NCBI GenBank assembly: GCA_963714875.1
Contig: CAVQQI010000011.1
Span: 1,426,001 to 1,490,000 of the forward strand
Source of the DNA: JBAOHV01 sp963714875
GTDB taxonomy: Bacteria > Actinomycetota > Acidimicrobiia > Acidimicrobiales > Microtrichaceae
DNA length: 64,000 nt
Reading direction: 5' to 3'
Position numbers and translations under genes: made by a program
The notes under the pieces: model-generated
What the model was told of the DNA's origin: nothing
What the model saw: the letters and a program-made list of their open reading frames with translations, nothing else
The model's database searches: none
Shown here: positions 44,751-55,500 of the stretch, one piece after another
Layout of the letters: each line of letters opens with the position of its first letter
Numbering within the stretch: position 1 is the stretch's first letter

Positions 44751-44762
44751 GCTCGCGCAGCC

Positions 44763-44812
44763 CAACTGTGCTGCCGAACGCGTCACTCCCAGCGCGATCC
44801 GCAACACGGCTC
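44763..44812. repeat. 50-bp palindromic repeat, copy C2
   Basis: Starts CAACTGTGCTGCCGAACGCG, exactly 62 bp after C1. The same loop CTCC follows the left arm; the 12-bp spacer sequence differs. Confidence 0.8.
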
Positions 44813-44824
44813 GACCGCTCGCCC

Positions 44825-44874
44825 CAACTGTGCTGTCGAACCCGTCAGCAGCGGCGCGATCTGCGACAGGTCTC
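44825..44874. repeat. 50-bp palindromic repeat, copy C3
   Basis: Starts CAACTGTGCTGTCGAACCCG, exactly 62 bp after C2. The most diverged unit, ending 78 bp before the nuclease-like gene. Confidence 0.75.
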
Positions 44875-44952
44875 GATCGGTGTCGCAGCCAAGCGGCCCA
44901 CCGGGTCGCGGCGCCCGTTGGCGTGGCGGCTCCCGGCCGACAACGTGTCCGG

Positions 44953-45888
44953 GTGCGCAGCGCCGACAGGATCGCCCGAGAGATCGCCACCCATCAGCAC
45001 GGCGTCGTCGCCCGGCGTCAACTACGCGAACACGGCGCCACCCGTGGCGCGATCCGCAACCTGACCGGACCGCACGGTCGGTGGGTGCCCCTCGGTGACG
45101 AGGTGCTCCGCCTCACCGGCACCGCTGACAGCCCCGACCAGCGCACCGCCGCCGGGGTGCTCGACGCCGGGCCCGGAGCGGTGCTCTCCTACAGCGCTGC
45201 CGGGAACTGGTGGGGACTCAGCGGTTGCGCCCTCGAGCCCACCCTGGTGGCCCGCACCAGCAGTTCCCGCCGCGGCAGCACGCTGGCGACCATCCACCGG
45301 GTGAGGTTCCTGCCCGGTGGTTGGACCACGACCCACCGGGGCGTGGCGGTCGTGCGCCCGGAGATGCTGGCGCTCCAGCTGTTCTCCACCAGCCGGTTCG
45401 AGCGGGCGGAACGGCTGGTCGAACGACTCTGGTCCCTACGGACGTTCTCCGGCGCGTCGCTCGCCAGGTTCCTGCGTGCGGTCCCACTCCGCGGGGTGCG
45501 GGGATCGGCAGCGCTGAGGCGCTACTTCGATGCCCGGGGAGTGGACTACCGCCCGCCGGACAGTGGCCTGGAGAGCCGCTTCCAGCAGATCACCTGCGAC
45601 GCCGGCCTCGAGTTCCGTCGACAGGTCGACACCGGGGACGACGAGCACTGGACCGGGCGGGTGGACTTCCTTCACATCGATCGGCCGTTCGTGGTCGAGA
45701 TACAGAGCGAGGCCTACCACTCGTCGCTGATCGACCAACGCGCCGACGAGGCGAGGATGGCGGCGCTACGCATTGCTGGGTTCACCGTGCTGGAGGTCAC
45801 CGACACGATGGTGTGGACCCAACCCCGAGCGGTCGTCGAGAAAGTCTGCGAGGGACTCGAACTGTGCCGCAGAACGCGTCGATCCTGA
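44953..45888 (+). CDS. AbiEi-like N-domain plus DUF559 (Vsr-like) nuclease domain protein
   Basis: About 311 residues. The N-terminal region (IAREIATHQHGVVARRQLREHG) looks like the winged-helix AbiEi antitoxin domain. The C-terminal domain has the PD-(D/E)xK-like pattern of DUF559/Vsr nucleases: LESRFQQI, GRVDFLHIDRPFVVEIQSEAYH and ADEARMAALRIAGF (in parts). The start is uncertain; GTG 44953 is chosen since upstream codons fall in repeat C3. The final residues CRRTRRS and the stop are encoded inside palindromic repeat D1. The gene is bracketed by repeat clusters C and D. Confidence 0.75.
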   Translation: MRSADRIAREIATHQHGVVARRQLREHGATRGAIRNLTGPHGRWVPLGDEVLRLTGTADSPDQRTAAGVLDAGPGAVLSYSAAGNWWGLSGCALEPTLVARTSSSRRGSTLATIHRVRFLPGGWTTTHRGVAVVRPEMLALQLFSTSRFERAERLVERLWSLRTFSGASLARFLRAVPLRGVRGSAALRRYFDARGVDYRPPDSGLESRFQQITCDAGLEFRRQVDTGDDEHWTGRVDFLHIDRPFVVEIQSEAYHSSLIDQRADEARMAALRIAGFTVLEVTDTMVWTQPRAVVEKVCEGLELCRRTRRS

Positions 45889-45908
45889 CGCGTTCTGCGG
45901 CACAGTTC
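45859..45908. repeat. 50-bp palindromic repeat, copy D1 (perfect)
   Basis: Two perfect 22-base arms (left arm begins GAACTGTGCCGCAGAACGCG) enclose the loop GATCCT. One further C-G pair extends the stem outside. It contains the stop codon of the DUF559 gene. Confidence 0.92.
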
Positions 45909-45920
45909 GCGATGCCTGAA

Positions 45921-45970
45921 CAGGTGTGTCGCAGAGCGCGTCGATCCTGACGCGTACGGCGGCACAGTTC
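45921..45970. repeat. 50-bp palindromic repeat, copy D2
   Basis: Begins 62 bp after D1, with the same GATCCT loop. The left arm begins CAGGTGTGTCGCAGAGCGCG, and the right arm ends GGCACAGTTC. Confidence 0.85.
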
Positions 45971-45995
45971 GCCACTGTCGGAGAAGCCCCTGCGG

Positions 45996-46881
45996 TCAGC
46001 GAGCGGCGAGCAGCTCGACGGTGGCCTCGAGACACCGGGGGTCGACGGTGCCGGGCACCAGGATGAACTCGTCGACGCCGGCAGCCTCGGCGTCGTCGAG
46101 CGCTCGCAGCAGTCGGTCGCCGTTCCAGACCGGGGCGTCGTCGGCCATCAGCCGAGCGAACTCAGCACCGAAGATGCGCAGGTAGTCATGGGTGAAGCCC
46201 CGCAACGTCTCGCGGGGCTCGTCGACGCCGAGTGTGTAGAAGCACCCGGTGATGATGCGGGGCGCCTCGGTTCGCCCGGCGTCGGACCACGCCTGGCGGG
46301 CCGCCACCGCGGCGCTGGCCATACCTTCGGCGTTCGCATCGATCGAGAAGCCCGACACGCCATCGGCCCACTGCGCCGCGCGGGCCAGCGCCTTCGGGCC
46401 CATCGCACCCGCCAGGATCGGAGGGCCGCCCTCCTGCACGCAGCTGGGCCCGGTGGGGTCCGCCCCCTCGAACGCCGCGCCGCCGTCCCACAGCCGTCGC
46501 AGCTCGGCGACCCCGTCGTCGAGGCGCTGGTGGCGGCGTTCCATGGACGCACCCATGGCCAGGTAGTCGTGCTCACGGCCACCGATGCCGACCCCGACCG
46601 TCACCCGTCCGCCGCTCAACACGTCCAGCGTGGCGATCTGCTTGGCGATCAGCGGGATCGGGTGCATGGGCAGCACGATCAGGTTGACGAACACCCGCAC
46701 CCGCTCGGTCAGCGCTGCAGCCGCAGCGTTGGTGACGTTCATCTCCTGGTTGTGGAACGTGATGCGCTCGCCGCAGGAGATGGACGAGAACGGCCCGGCG
46801 TCGATGCCCGCGACACCAGTCCAGGGTGGTCGAGCGGGTGTAGCCACGAGCCATCGTGGGGAGTGCGACGCCGATCTGCAT
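45996..46881 (-). CDS. LLM-class (luciferase-like, F420 or flavin) oxidoreductase, frame broken once
   Basis: TIM-barrel oxidoreductase of about 294 residues. It starts at 46881 (MQIGVALPTMARGY). Family segments are LPMHPIPLIAKQIATLDVLSGGR (in parts), GVGIGGREHDYLAMG and GVDEFILVPG. The start and the body lie in different frames. Removing one G from GGG near 46812 gives DWCRGIDAGPFSS and restores the frame; the length is 1 modulo 3. The family in actinobacteria often uses coenzyme F420. Substrate unknown. Confidence 0.82.
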
Positions 46882-46933
46882 GCGCCGCACGATAGGGCTG
46901 CGCCCCGCCGACCGCCCGATCACCGCACCGCCC

Positions 46934-46983
46934 CAGGTGTGCTGCGGAACGCGTCAGGATCGGCGCGATCGGCGACACAGTTC
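46934..46983. repeat. 50-bp palindromic repeat, copy E1
   Basis: Left arm CAGGTGTGCTGCGGAACGCG, right arm ending CGACACAGTTC. It lies in the gap upstream of the LLM gene. Confidence 0.85.
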
Positions 46984-46995
46984 CGGGCGCAGCCC

Positions 46996-47045
46996 CAGGT
47001 GTGCTGCGGAACGCGTCAGGACCGGCGCGTTCGGCGACACAGTTC
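46996..47045. repeat. 50-bp palindromic repeat, copy E2
   Basis: Begins 62 bp after E1 and is nearly identical to it. Ends 43 bp before the stop codon of the last prepilin-like gene. Confidence 0.85.
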
Positions 47046-47087
47046 CGGGTGCAGGGGGTTTCGCCGGCGGCGACCGGGGGGTCGAAC

Positions 47088-49983
47088 TCAGGGCGGGCTG
47101 TTCTGGTTGGCGCCGAGCACCGAGGCGCAGCCCGCCGCCGGGCACCTGGACCAGCTCAGCACCTCGACGCCGTAGCCGGGCTCGTACACCGGGTTCCCGG
47201 CACCATCGATCCGGACGTCGACGAACTTCACGCGGGCGGTCAGCCGCTCGACACCGTCGATCGTCGCGATCAGGTCGACGGTCCGGGCATCCGGCGGCGA
47301 GCAGCACACGGTGCCCATCTCCGCCCCCGGCGACATGCGGCTCCCGAGCCCGTGCAGCACCAGGTCGCTGCCGAACAGCGGCGCCGCGGTCGCCTCGCCG
47401 TTCCAGTTGATGTCCAGGTCGCTGAACGGCAACCAGGCGGATCCGGCGACGTTGAACGCTGCACGGGAGGCGCCCGTGGCGGCGTCGACGGTGACCGTCG
47501 AGGTCGGCGGTCGACCCGAGTAGGTGTCGGTGACGGTCGTGAGCCGGATGTGTTCGATGTCGGGTGGCCGGATCTGCCAGATCGGCGACGTGTCGGCCGG
47601 GTTGTAGAGCAGGTTGCTGCGCAGGCACTCGAACGGCACGTTGTTGAGCCAGTTCGGCACACACGACATCTCGAAGCGCACCTTCAGCGTCAGGGGGTCG
47701 GTCAGGCTTGCTCGCGTTGTTCAGCACCAGCGCGTTGCAGCCGGCGGTGCGGCCGGATCCTCGAGGTCGACCGAGAGCAGGTCGAACGCGATCTCCTGGT
47801 CGGAGTTCATGCCGCTGCCCTGGGTGATGCAGCGGCTGCCGTCGGGGGTCTCGAGCTCGATGAAGGTCCGCATCGGCGCCAGGAAGTTGTCGATGTCGAT
47901 GAAGTTGCCGAACAGCGACGTCCACGCCGCCGGCAGCACGGTGTTGGACGGCTTGACCTTCACCACCGCCCGCAGGGTGCTGATGGATGGGGTCGAGGTC
48001 GGGGTTCGAGGAGCTGAACAGTCCCGGGAACGAGAAGTCGCTGAGTCGACAGCGCGTGGGCGAACGGCGTGGCCGGCGTCCGGGTGCGGCCCGGGTCGGC
48101 GACCTGGCAGACGAAGTCGCCGCACGGCATCTGCGGGGTGGCCACCGCGGCGTCGGGCGTGAGCACGTTCGCCGGCGAGTTCCACCCGCCGCTGGCCGGG
48201 CTGGACGCCGATGCGGCGCGGCCGCTGACCGCGTTGATCTCGACCTGTGCCTCGGTGATGTCGATGCTCTGGATGATCGTGGCAACAGCAGCAGCTCCAT
48301 CTGGTGCTCGACACGATGCGACCACCGTTGAGCTCGTTCTGGTAGATGTCGGTCGTCGAGCAGGTGCCGGGCAGCTCCTTCAGGTCGAACGAGCTGGTGA
48401 GGCCGCCGTTGGGCATGCCGGTGACGAAGTCGCTCCGACAGATCTCGGTGCCGTCCGCACGGCGCACGGTGAACCGCGACTGCCGGTTGCGGATCAGGTT
48501 GTTGGGTGTGTCGACGTTCTCGGTGCCGGTCAGCATGACCCGCAGCGAGTCGACCAGGGCCTCGCCGCTGGTGCTGAGCAACAGGTCGTAGGTGCGCGGG
48601 GTTGACACTGCCGCTGTCGGTGATGTCGGACGTCCTGGGGTACGCCGAACCAGGACGAAGCGGCACGAGAACGCCCTGGTGATCCTGTTGCCCACGGACG
48701 GCACGACGATCGCGGCGCTGACGTCGGTCGGCACCACCGCCTGCTGGTAGATGGCCGGCAGCGGGTCGGTGCCCGGTCCGCCCGGACGTGCCGGACACAT
48801 GCCCACTCGCCCGGCGGTGTGGGTGATGGCGGTCCACCCGGCGATCAGCACGGTGGTCCCCGATGCCACCGGGTCGCACAGCGGCGCGTCGGCATCGTCC
48901 GCGACCGCCGCTGCTGCCTGCACCCCGGCGGCCGGGTCCCATCCGGCCGGCTGACCGAACACGTAGTACGAGCCGGCGTCGCCCAGGATCAGCTGTCGAC
49001 CGTTGAACGAGCACGACACCGGGGGTGAAGTGGAAGGTCCGGTTCCGACAGGCCGCCACCGAACCATCGGTGAGTCGGGAGATGGCGGTGGTCTCGGCCG
49101 CGGTGTAGGCCCGAGCGGCGAAGGTCATGACCGGCGTGGCGCAGGTGGTGGGGATGGCGGTCACCGGGTTCGTACGACGCCACCAGTCCTGCGCCACCAC
49201 CGCTGGGGTCGCTGTCGAGCTGGCGGGCCGCGGCGCTCGTCGCACGCCGGGCTGTCGTCGAGGTCCGCGATGGTGCCGGCGCCGTTGCCCGGCGTTCCCG
49301 ACAGCAGACCGCACTCCCCTGCTGGCGCACCCAGACCCGGGTCGCCCTGTGCGTACTGGCCCCCGACCGTGATCGCCGGCGTGCCGCCCGCATCGCTGCG
49401 CAGCCCGACCGACCCGGTGCGCACCGTCACCCCGCTGGAGAAGTCGAGCGGCTCGGGCCCCGAGTGCACCAGCGCGGTGTTCGACCCCGCTGCTGCACCC
49501 TGCAACGAGCTGGCGACCGACCACGGCATGCAGCCGAGGGCGTTGGAGGCGCAGTCCTCGGTCCAGCGCAGCGCGCCCTGGTAGCCGTCGGTGCCGACGA
49601 TGCGCACCTGGTCGATGCTGGATCCGGTTGCCGAACCCGCCGGCGCGCAGTCGACATCGACCGCCACGTCGTCGCCGGAACCGGCGGTCTGCTGGTCGAA
49701 CAGCTGGTCGGTCAGGTACGGCGTGGTCGGATCGCACGGCGCGTCGCGCATCTGGTTGATCGCGGACTCGATGGCGCCGTCGGCGGCCCTGCCCTCACGC
49801 GCCGAGCGCTCCTGGGCCTCGGTGATCCGCATGGTGGTGTAGAGCAGCCCGAACAGCGCACCGATGACCACCGAGGTGAAGGCGATCACCGCCAGCACCG
49901 TGATGAGCGCGAACCCGCTCTGTCCGTGGCGCGCGGTCCGTCGCCGCGAGCGCTCTCGAGGACGTCGGCGTCAGGAGCTCCAT
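47088..49983 (-). pseudogene. PilX-like large prepilin-type protein, second module, multiple frame breaks
   Basis: Paralogue of the intact gene at 52529-55726. The ATG at 49983 overlaps the previous gene stop, and a prepilin cleavage motif (G then FALITVLAVIAF) follows. Coding passes through at least four frames: an N-terminal part at about 49161-49898, a middle at about 47721-49067 with further breaks, and an end at 47088-47681 (PVYEPGYGVEVLSWSRC). The Cys-rich collagen-like secretion region matches its paralogue segment by segment. It could be decayed, or it could be intact with sequence errors. Confidence 0.65.
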
Positions 49984-51855
49984 CACTTCACCGGTCCGTC
50001 GGGCAGGGTGATCCAGTCGCTGTAGGCGATCGGCCCGCCGGCGGCGGCTTCGACCCCGACACGAGCGCGTGCGGTCGACGGTGCCGGGCAGGGGTTCGGC
50101 GGCAGCGGCTTGCGGGGCTCGAGCGCGGCGGCCACGGCCTGGGACGGGCAGCGAGCGTGCGCACCCGTTGCCGGTGCTCTCCATGTCGACCACGTACCTG
50201 CGCGCACCGGGCCGTGGGTCCCAGACCAGGTCCGGGCCCACCACCCGTACGTTCGTCGGTGCGCTGGGAGCACCCGGCACCACGACGTTGCGGACCAGTC
50301 GCCCGGTGCGGCCCTGGTCGTCGGTGACGGTCAGGGTGACGGTGTAGGTGCCCGGGTGCAGGGTAGGTGTGGACAGGGTTGGCGCCGGAGCCGCCGGGGC
50401 CGGCGAGCAGGCCGAAGTCCCAGGCGAAGCTCGTGATGGACCCGGTGGACGCGCCCGCATCGAACGACATCGACGTGGAGCCGGCGGGCGCAGCGACGAA
50501 GTCGGCCACCGGAGCGCCGGGAACGCGGCGGGATCGGGATCCGGATCAGGACCGGGGCCCGTTCCCGGGTCAGGTGGCGGGGCCAGCGGGTCGACCACGG
50601 TCACGTCGACGGCTGGTGGTGTCGGTCGCGCCGGTGTCGTCGGTGACGGTGAGCCGGACGGTGATGCCGCCGACCGCCCACGCCGGCACCTCGAACGAGG
50701 CGACGTCGCCGCGTGAAGGACAGTTCCAGGCCCTCGCCGGCCTCGAGGGCGCTGGTCAACAACCAGTTGTAGCTGAGCGGGCCTCCGTCGGGATCGCTCG
50801 ATCCGGCGGCCGACATGTTGATCGTCGTCTGCCCGGCAGTGGCGCTGGTGGGCGTGACCGCGAGCTGCGCGATCGGCGAGCGGTTCTCGATCTCGAACGT
50901 CCAGTAGCCCGTGTTGGTCGCGCCGTCGTCGTCGGTGACGGTCAGGCTCACCGTGTAGACACCGGTCTGGGTACAACGTGAACTCGATCTCGCCCAGCGG
51001 GCCGGGGGCGGGCGCGACCGGCGGGGCGCCGGAGCCCTCGGGACCGGTCGGCAGTTCCCACTGGGCGGACACGATGGAGCCGTCGCTGTCGGTGGAGCCC
51101 GCCGAGGTGAACCTGACGACGAACCTGGCCAGGGCCGATCCGCTGCAGGGAGAGCAGCTCGGGCCGGGCGATCGGCACGAAGTTGCCGGTGGGGTCGACC
51201 TCGAGCGATCGGGCGTCGGTGCGACGCGAGGCGGTCATCACCGTCGGCCGTGCTCCGTGGCGGTCTGGACCTGGAGGCGCACCTGGCGGCACGCTGCGTC
51301 GGGCTGGCCGTTGGCGAGCGTCGGCGACCAGCACGACGCCAGGGTGTCGGCGGGATCGTCGACGACGTCCTCGATCATCTGGGTCGAGGACACCAGGTCG
51401 CCGGTGTTCGCACCGCACACCGAGCGCCACAGGCTGGACTTCCCGGGCACCACCGAGGTGCCGTCACGCATGGGTGCGACGGAGTAGATGGTCTTGGTCA
51501 GCTCTGCGCCCTGGGTGAGCAGCACGACCAGCGGTCGACCGCCGCGGCCACCACCGGTGCGACAGTCCTGCCGCCAGGTGCCCCACTGCCCCGTGGGGGC
51601 GCCCTCGTAGACATCCGCTGCGCCGGCTTCGAGCACGTCGCCGGGGAAGTAGCCCTGCAGGATGCCGGACTGGGCGGTGCGGATCATGCCGTCGCGGGTG
51701 ACGGGCTGTTCGCGGATGACCAGCACCGTCCACGCCAGCAGCGGACCCAGCAGCAGCCCGCTGATGGCGACCACCAGCAGCAGCTCGAGCAGCGTCGCTC
51801 CCGCCTGGCCCCGGCGTGTTCGATCGGCGACGCGACGTCGCAGCGCTGCGCTCAT
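49983..51855 (-). pseudogene. PilW-like prepilin-type protein with PKD repeats, second module, multiple frame breaks
   Basis: Begins at 51855 (MSAALRRRVADRTRRG) with the prepilin motif GATLLELLLVVAISG and overlaps the pilV-like stop (ATGA). The N-terminal 200 residues are in one frame. The rest, including PKD-type segments (SLTVTDDDGATNTG, FEIENRSPIAQL, SAAGSSDPDGGPLSYNW), is split over at least four more pieces, ending IAYSDWITLPDGPVK at 49983. It is paralogous to the gene at 55723-57532. The stop overlaps the next start (TGATG), so operon structure is preserved despite the breaks. Confidence 0.65.
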
Positions 51856-52358
51856 CGTGACCGCTTCACGATCTGCGCCTGGCGTTGGGTGTCGCGGTAG
51901 GCGACCTGGACGGTCAGCCGTTGGGCGCCACGGTCAGCTGCGGACGGAGCGCCGGGGCAGGCATCGTCGAATCCCGAGGTGCCGTCCCAGTACTCCACGT
52001 CGACGATGCTGGCGGTGACCCCCGGGGCAGGTGTCCACGAACCGGCGGGGTAGGTCGAGGTGTAGGTGCCGACGTCGCCGGGTTGGGTCGGGTCGTCACA
52101 CGGCAGGTACTGCGCGGTGGTCAGGCTCTCGGTGTAGCTGCCGATGGCCTGGTCGACCACCTGACGTTCGGCGGTGTCGGCGTTGACCCGCACGATGGTC
52201 AGGAACCCCGCGGCCAGCCCGAGCACCACCAGGCTGATGAGGAACACGCTGATGAGGACCTCGATCAGGCTGACGCCGGCTTGGGCGCGGTGAGACCGAC
52301 GGATGGCGTTGGCCGAACGCGCGAAACCGGCGAGCAGCACTGGTGCTGAACCCTCCAC
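51852..52358 (-). CDS. PilV-like prepilin-type protein, second module
   Basis: 168-residue pseudopilin-like protein. After a basic leader, the class motif G-VSLIEVL and a hydrophobic helix (ISVFLISLVVLGLAAGFLTIV) mark prepilin-peptidase processing and membrane or pilus assembly. The C-terminal domain (VEYWDGTSGFDDACPG and QRLTVQVAYRDTQRQ) matches its paralogue at 57529-58062. GTG at 52358 with an upstream GAGGG. The only intact gene of this module. Confidence 0.75.
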   Translation of the reverse strand: MEGSAPVLLAGFARSANAIRRSHRAQAGVSLIEVLISVFLISLVVLGLAAGFLTIVRVNADTAERQVVDQAIGSYTESLTTAQYLPCDDPTQPGDVGTYTSTYPAGSWTPAPGVTASIVDVEYWDGTSGFDDACPGAPSAADRGAQRLTVQVAYRDTQRQAQIVKRSR

Positions 52359-52501
52359 CCGTTCTCGACCCTCCCCCGCGTGTGCCGGTGCAGCTGCCAC
52401 CGGACCCACTGCGCTCGCCACGCACATTCAGCATCCGCCGAGCCTGGACCGCCTCCGGCTCAGCACGTGAGTCTTGTCGGTGCAGGTCGACGGGGTCAAT
52501 G

Positions 52502-52528
52502 GGGCGCTCCGGCCTGCTGGAGCGGCCC
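52502..52528 (-). terminator. Hairpin between the two prepilin modules
   Basis: CGCTCC and GGAGCG pair across an 8-base loop with outer GGG/CCC pairs. It starts at the base after the pilX-like stop. It could attenuate read-through from module one into module two. Confidence 0.4.
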
Positions 52529-55500
52529 TCAGGGTCCTGGGCCGCAGCGGCCCTGGTCACAGGTCTGCCAATCGAGGATCTCGACCTTGTAGCCGGGTAC
52601 GAAGGTGCTCGGACCACCACCGAGATCAGGAGCCACATCGGTGAACAGCACGTCGGCGCGCAGCCTGCGCTCACCGATCGATGCGGTCAGGCGTACGTTG
52701 CGCGACTCCGCTTGACGCTCCTGACAACACACGACGTAGCGGTCCACGTCGCTGAAGCGCGGGTCGGCCGCTCTGGTCATGGACCTCGCGGGGTCGATCC
52801 TGCTGCCGAGGGCGCCGACGACGAGGTCGCCGCTCACCAGCGGCCGGCCCTCGGTGACGTCCCCGTTCCAGTTGATGTCCAGGTTGCCCAGCGGCATCCA
52901 GAGCTTGCCCAGGACGTTGAAGCTGGAGCCATCGGCCGCCGTGGTGGCGTTGATCGTCGCTGTCGAAGTGACCGGAGCGCCGGCGTAGGTGTCGGTCTCG
53001 GCGATCAGCTGGATGTTCCGGATCGACGGCGGACGCACCTGGAAGACTCGATGATTGGCGCCGGCACCGATGCCGACGCACTGCCATGGAGCGTTGCCCA
53101 ACCAGTTGCGCACGCAGGGCATGGCGATGCGGACCTTCATGTTCGCCGAGGCCAGATCGCTGAAGCTCGAGACCACGCCCTGACAGTCCGGTGAGGACAC
53201 CGCCGAGGAGGGATCTCGGAAGTCGAACTGGAGCTGCTGGGCTGCGTTGACGAAACCGTCGGTCTCGGTGCAGACGGTGCCCGATGGCGTCTCCAGCTCG
53301 AGGCGGATGTTCATCTCGCTGCCGAAGAAGCTGGGCAGCAGGAACTGGTCGATGTCGATCGGGTTGCCCAGCTCATCGATCACCACGTCGGGGAATCGGC
53401 ACCGCTGGTCCGCCTCGGTCGGGCAGTAACTGGGGTCGATCTGGATCAGCGCACGCAGCCCCGAGATGTTGGGGTCGATCCCCAGGGGCACGTACTGCGT
53501 GGGCGTCCCCACGGTCACGTCACCCATGTTCAGCTCGTGCACGAACCGCTGCGTCGGTCGTGTCGACGGCGGAGCGACCACCTCGCACAGGAGCTTGTTG
53601 CACGGCATCGACGGGGTGGCGAAGTTCGTGGTGTCGACCACGTTGCCCGCATCGTTCCAGCGACGACTGAACGCCGTCTCGGCGCCCGCCGCGGGCACGG
53701 TGCTCACGTTGGTTGCCGACGCCACTCCCGCCGCGGGGTTGGTCTGCACCTGGACACCTGTGACGGTGATCTGCTGGAACAGGGGCGGGATGGGGAAGGC
53801 GAAGGTGGCGAACTGGGTGACCTCTATCCGGCCGCCGTTGAGCTGGGACTCGTCGGTCAGGCGTTCTTCGACCGTGCAGTAGCTCCCACCGAGCAGCAGC
53901 GTCGGGTCGTTGGGCGCCAGGGTGTTGGGGAATCGTGGGTCGCAGCTGAGGTTGAGGAACGATCCCCGCCGAGGAGTTGCACACGAACCGGTCATCAGGT
54001 CGATCGAGTTGGCCCACTCGCCGTTGGCCAGCCCGCTCTGTGCCGAGGTGGTGCAGATGCGTTTGCCGTTGGCGCCGAACACCGAGGCCATGGAGAACCG
54101 GTCGGTGATCAGGTTCGTCGGGGTCGACTTGTTCTCGTACCCGGTGACCAGCACACGAGCGGTGGTCAGCGGCTTGGGGTCGAGCGCCGTCGTGGTCACC
54201 GTGTGGGTACGCCCGTTGCGGCACCGCCCACCGGGCAGCGAGGGGAAGCCGAAGGGCGCCATCGCGTCGCGACCGAGCTGCGCGCCGCCGAACTCGACGA
54301 TGTCCTTGGACGTCTGGTCGTTCACGTCACAGCTGAGGGTGCGGGTGGAGGATTCGGACGTGGCGACGACGCCGGTGGGGACAGAGCTCTCCTGGTAGAT
54401 CGCCGGCAGCGGCGGCTGCCCTGCGACCGGAGAGAACGCCGGGCACATGGCGAAGCGCCCGGCCGTGTGGGTGATCGCCGTCTGTGGCGACAGGACGAAC
54501 GTGACACCGGACTGCCCCGCGTCGCACAGCTCGGCCTGGGGGTCCTGCGCCCCTGCGGAGCCGGCCACACCGCCAGGTCGGTAGAACCCGTTCTTCGGGT
54601 CCGAGGTGGACCAACCCTTGGGCGCACCCAGGACGAAGTAGGCATCAGCGGCATCGAAGACCAGCCCGGGCCCCTCGAAGTAGTAGACGCCCGGCAGGAA
54701 GTGGATCGTCTCTTTCGGGATCCGGCCGGGGTTGTTCGTCCTGCAGCTGCCCTGGCCCACGAGTGGCTTCTGGGTCAGGACCTTGTTGAGCTGCGCGGTG
54801 GCAGCCGCGTTGTACCACCCGGGCAGGACCTCGATCGTGACCGGGTCCGTGACTGCATACCCGTTGCCGGTCCCAGGGCAGTTGTTCGGGATGTCGGCCA
54901 GCCGCATCGGCAACGTGGGCTTGGAGAAGCCGGCGACGGGATCGGTGGGGACGGAGTCGACCGCACGGGCTGCGGCCGAGTCGCACTCGGGAGCACTGGA
55001 GCCCCCCAGGTCGATGATGCGGCCGGCGGCGGTCGCCCCAGCGCCGCTGAGCAGGCCGCACGGGGCGCCGGCGTCGCCATTGATGCCGAACGAACCCTGC
55101 AGGTACTCCCCCGCAGTGACGATCGCTGGGGAGTCCGCTACGGGGTTGCGCAGTGCCGCCGCGCCGTTGCGCACCGTGACCCCGGAGTCGAACCGCAGCG
55201 GCGCACGGCCGGTGTGCACGAGGTTGGGCTTGGACGCCGCGAGCCCTGCCGGCACCGAGCCGGCAGCGGCGGACCACGGCATGCAGGCCGGTCCCGGGTT
55301 CCCCGCCGCGCAGTCGGTCAACCATGGGATGGCTCCGCTGTAGCCCTGCTTGCCGACCAGGCGCACCTGGTCGGCGGTGGACTCCGCCTCGGAGTTGACG
55401 ATGCCGTCGCAGTCCACGTCGACGGTCAGGTCGTCACCCACCTCGGCGGTTCCCTGGTCGATGACGACCTGCTCGACCCGCTGCACCGGGGGCTCCAGCC

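Noticed and set aside
44701..44874. Regularly spaced repeats that resemble a short CRISPR array
   Set aside because: Units are 50-bp full palindromes with 12-bp spacers, in clusters of two or three, and no cas gene is in the window.
46954..49737. A long open frame of 927 codons on the minus strand
   Set aside because: Its translation is Arg/Pro/Ala-rich without a fold and lies over several prepilin-like segments in other frames. High GC opens spurious frames.
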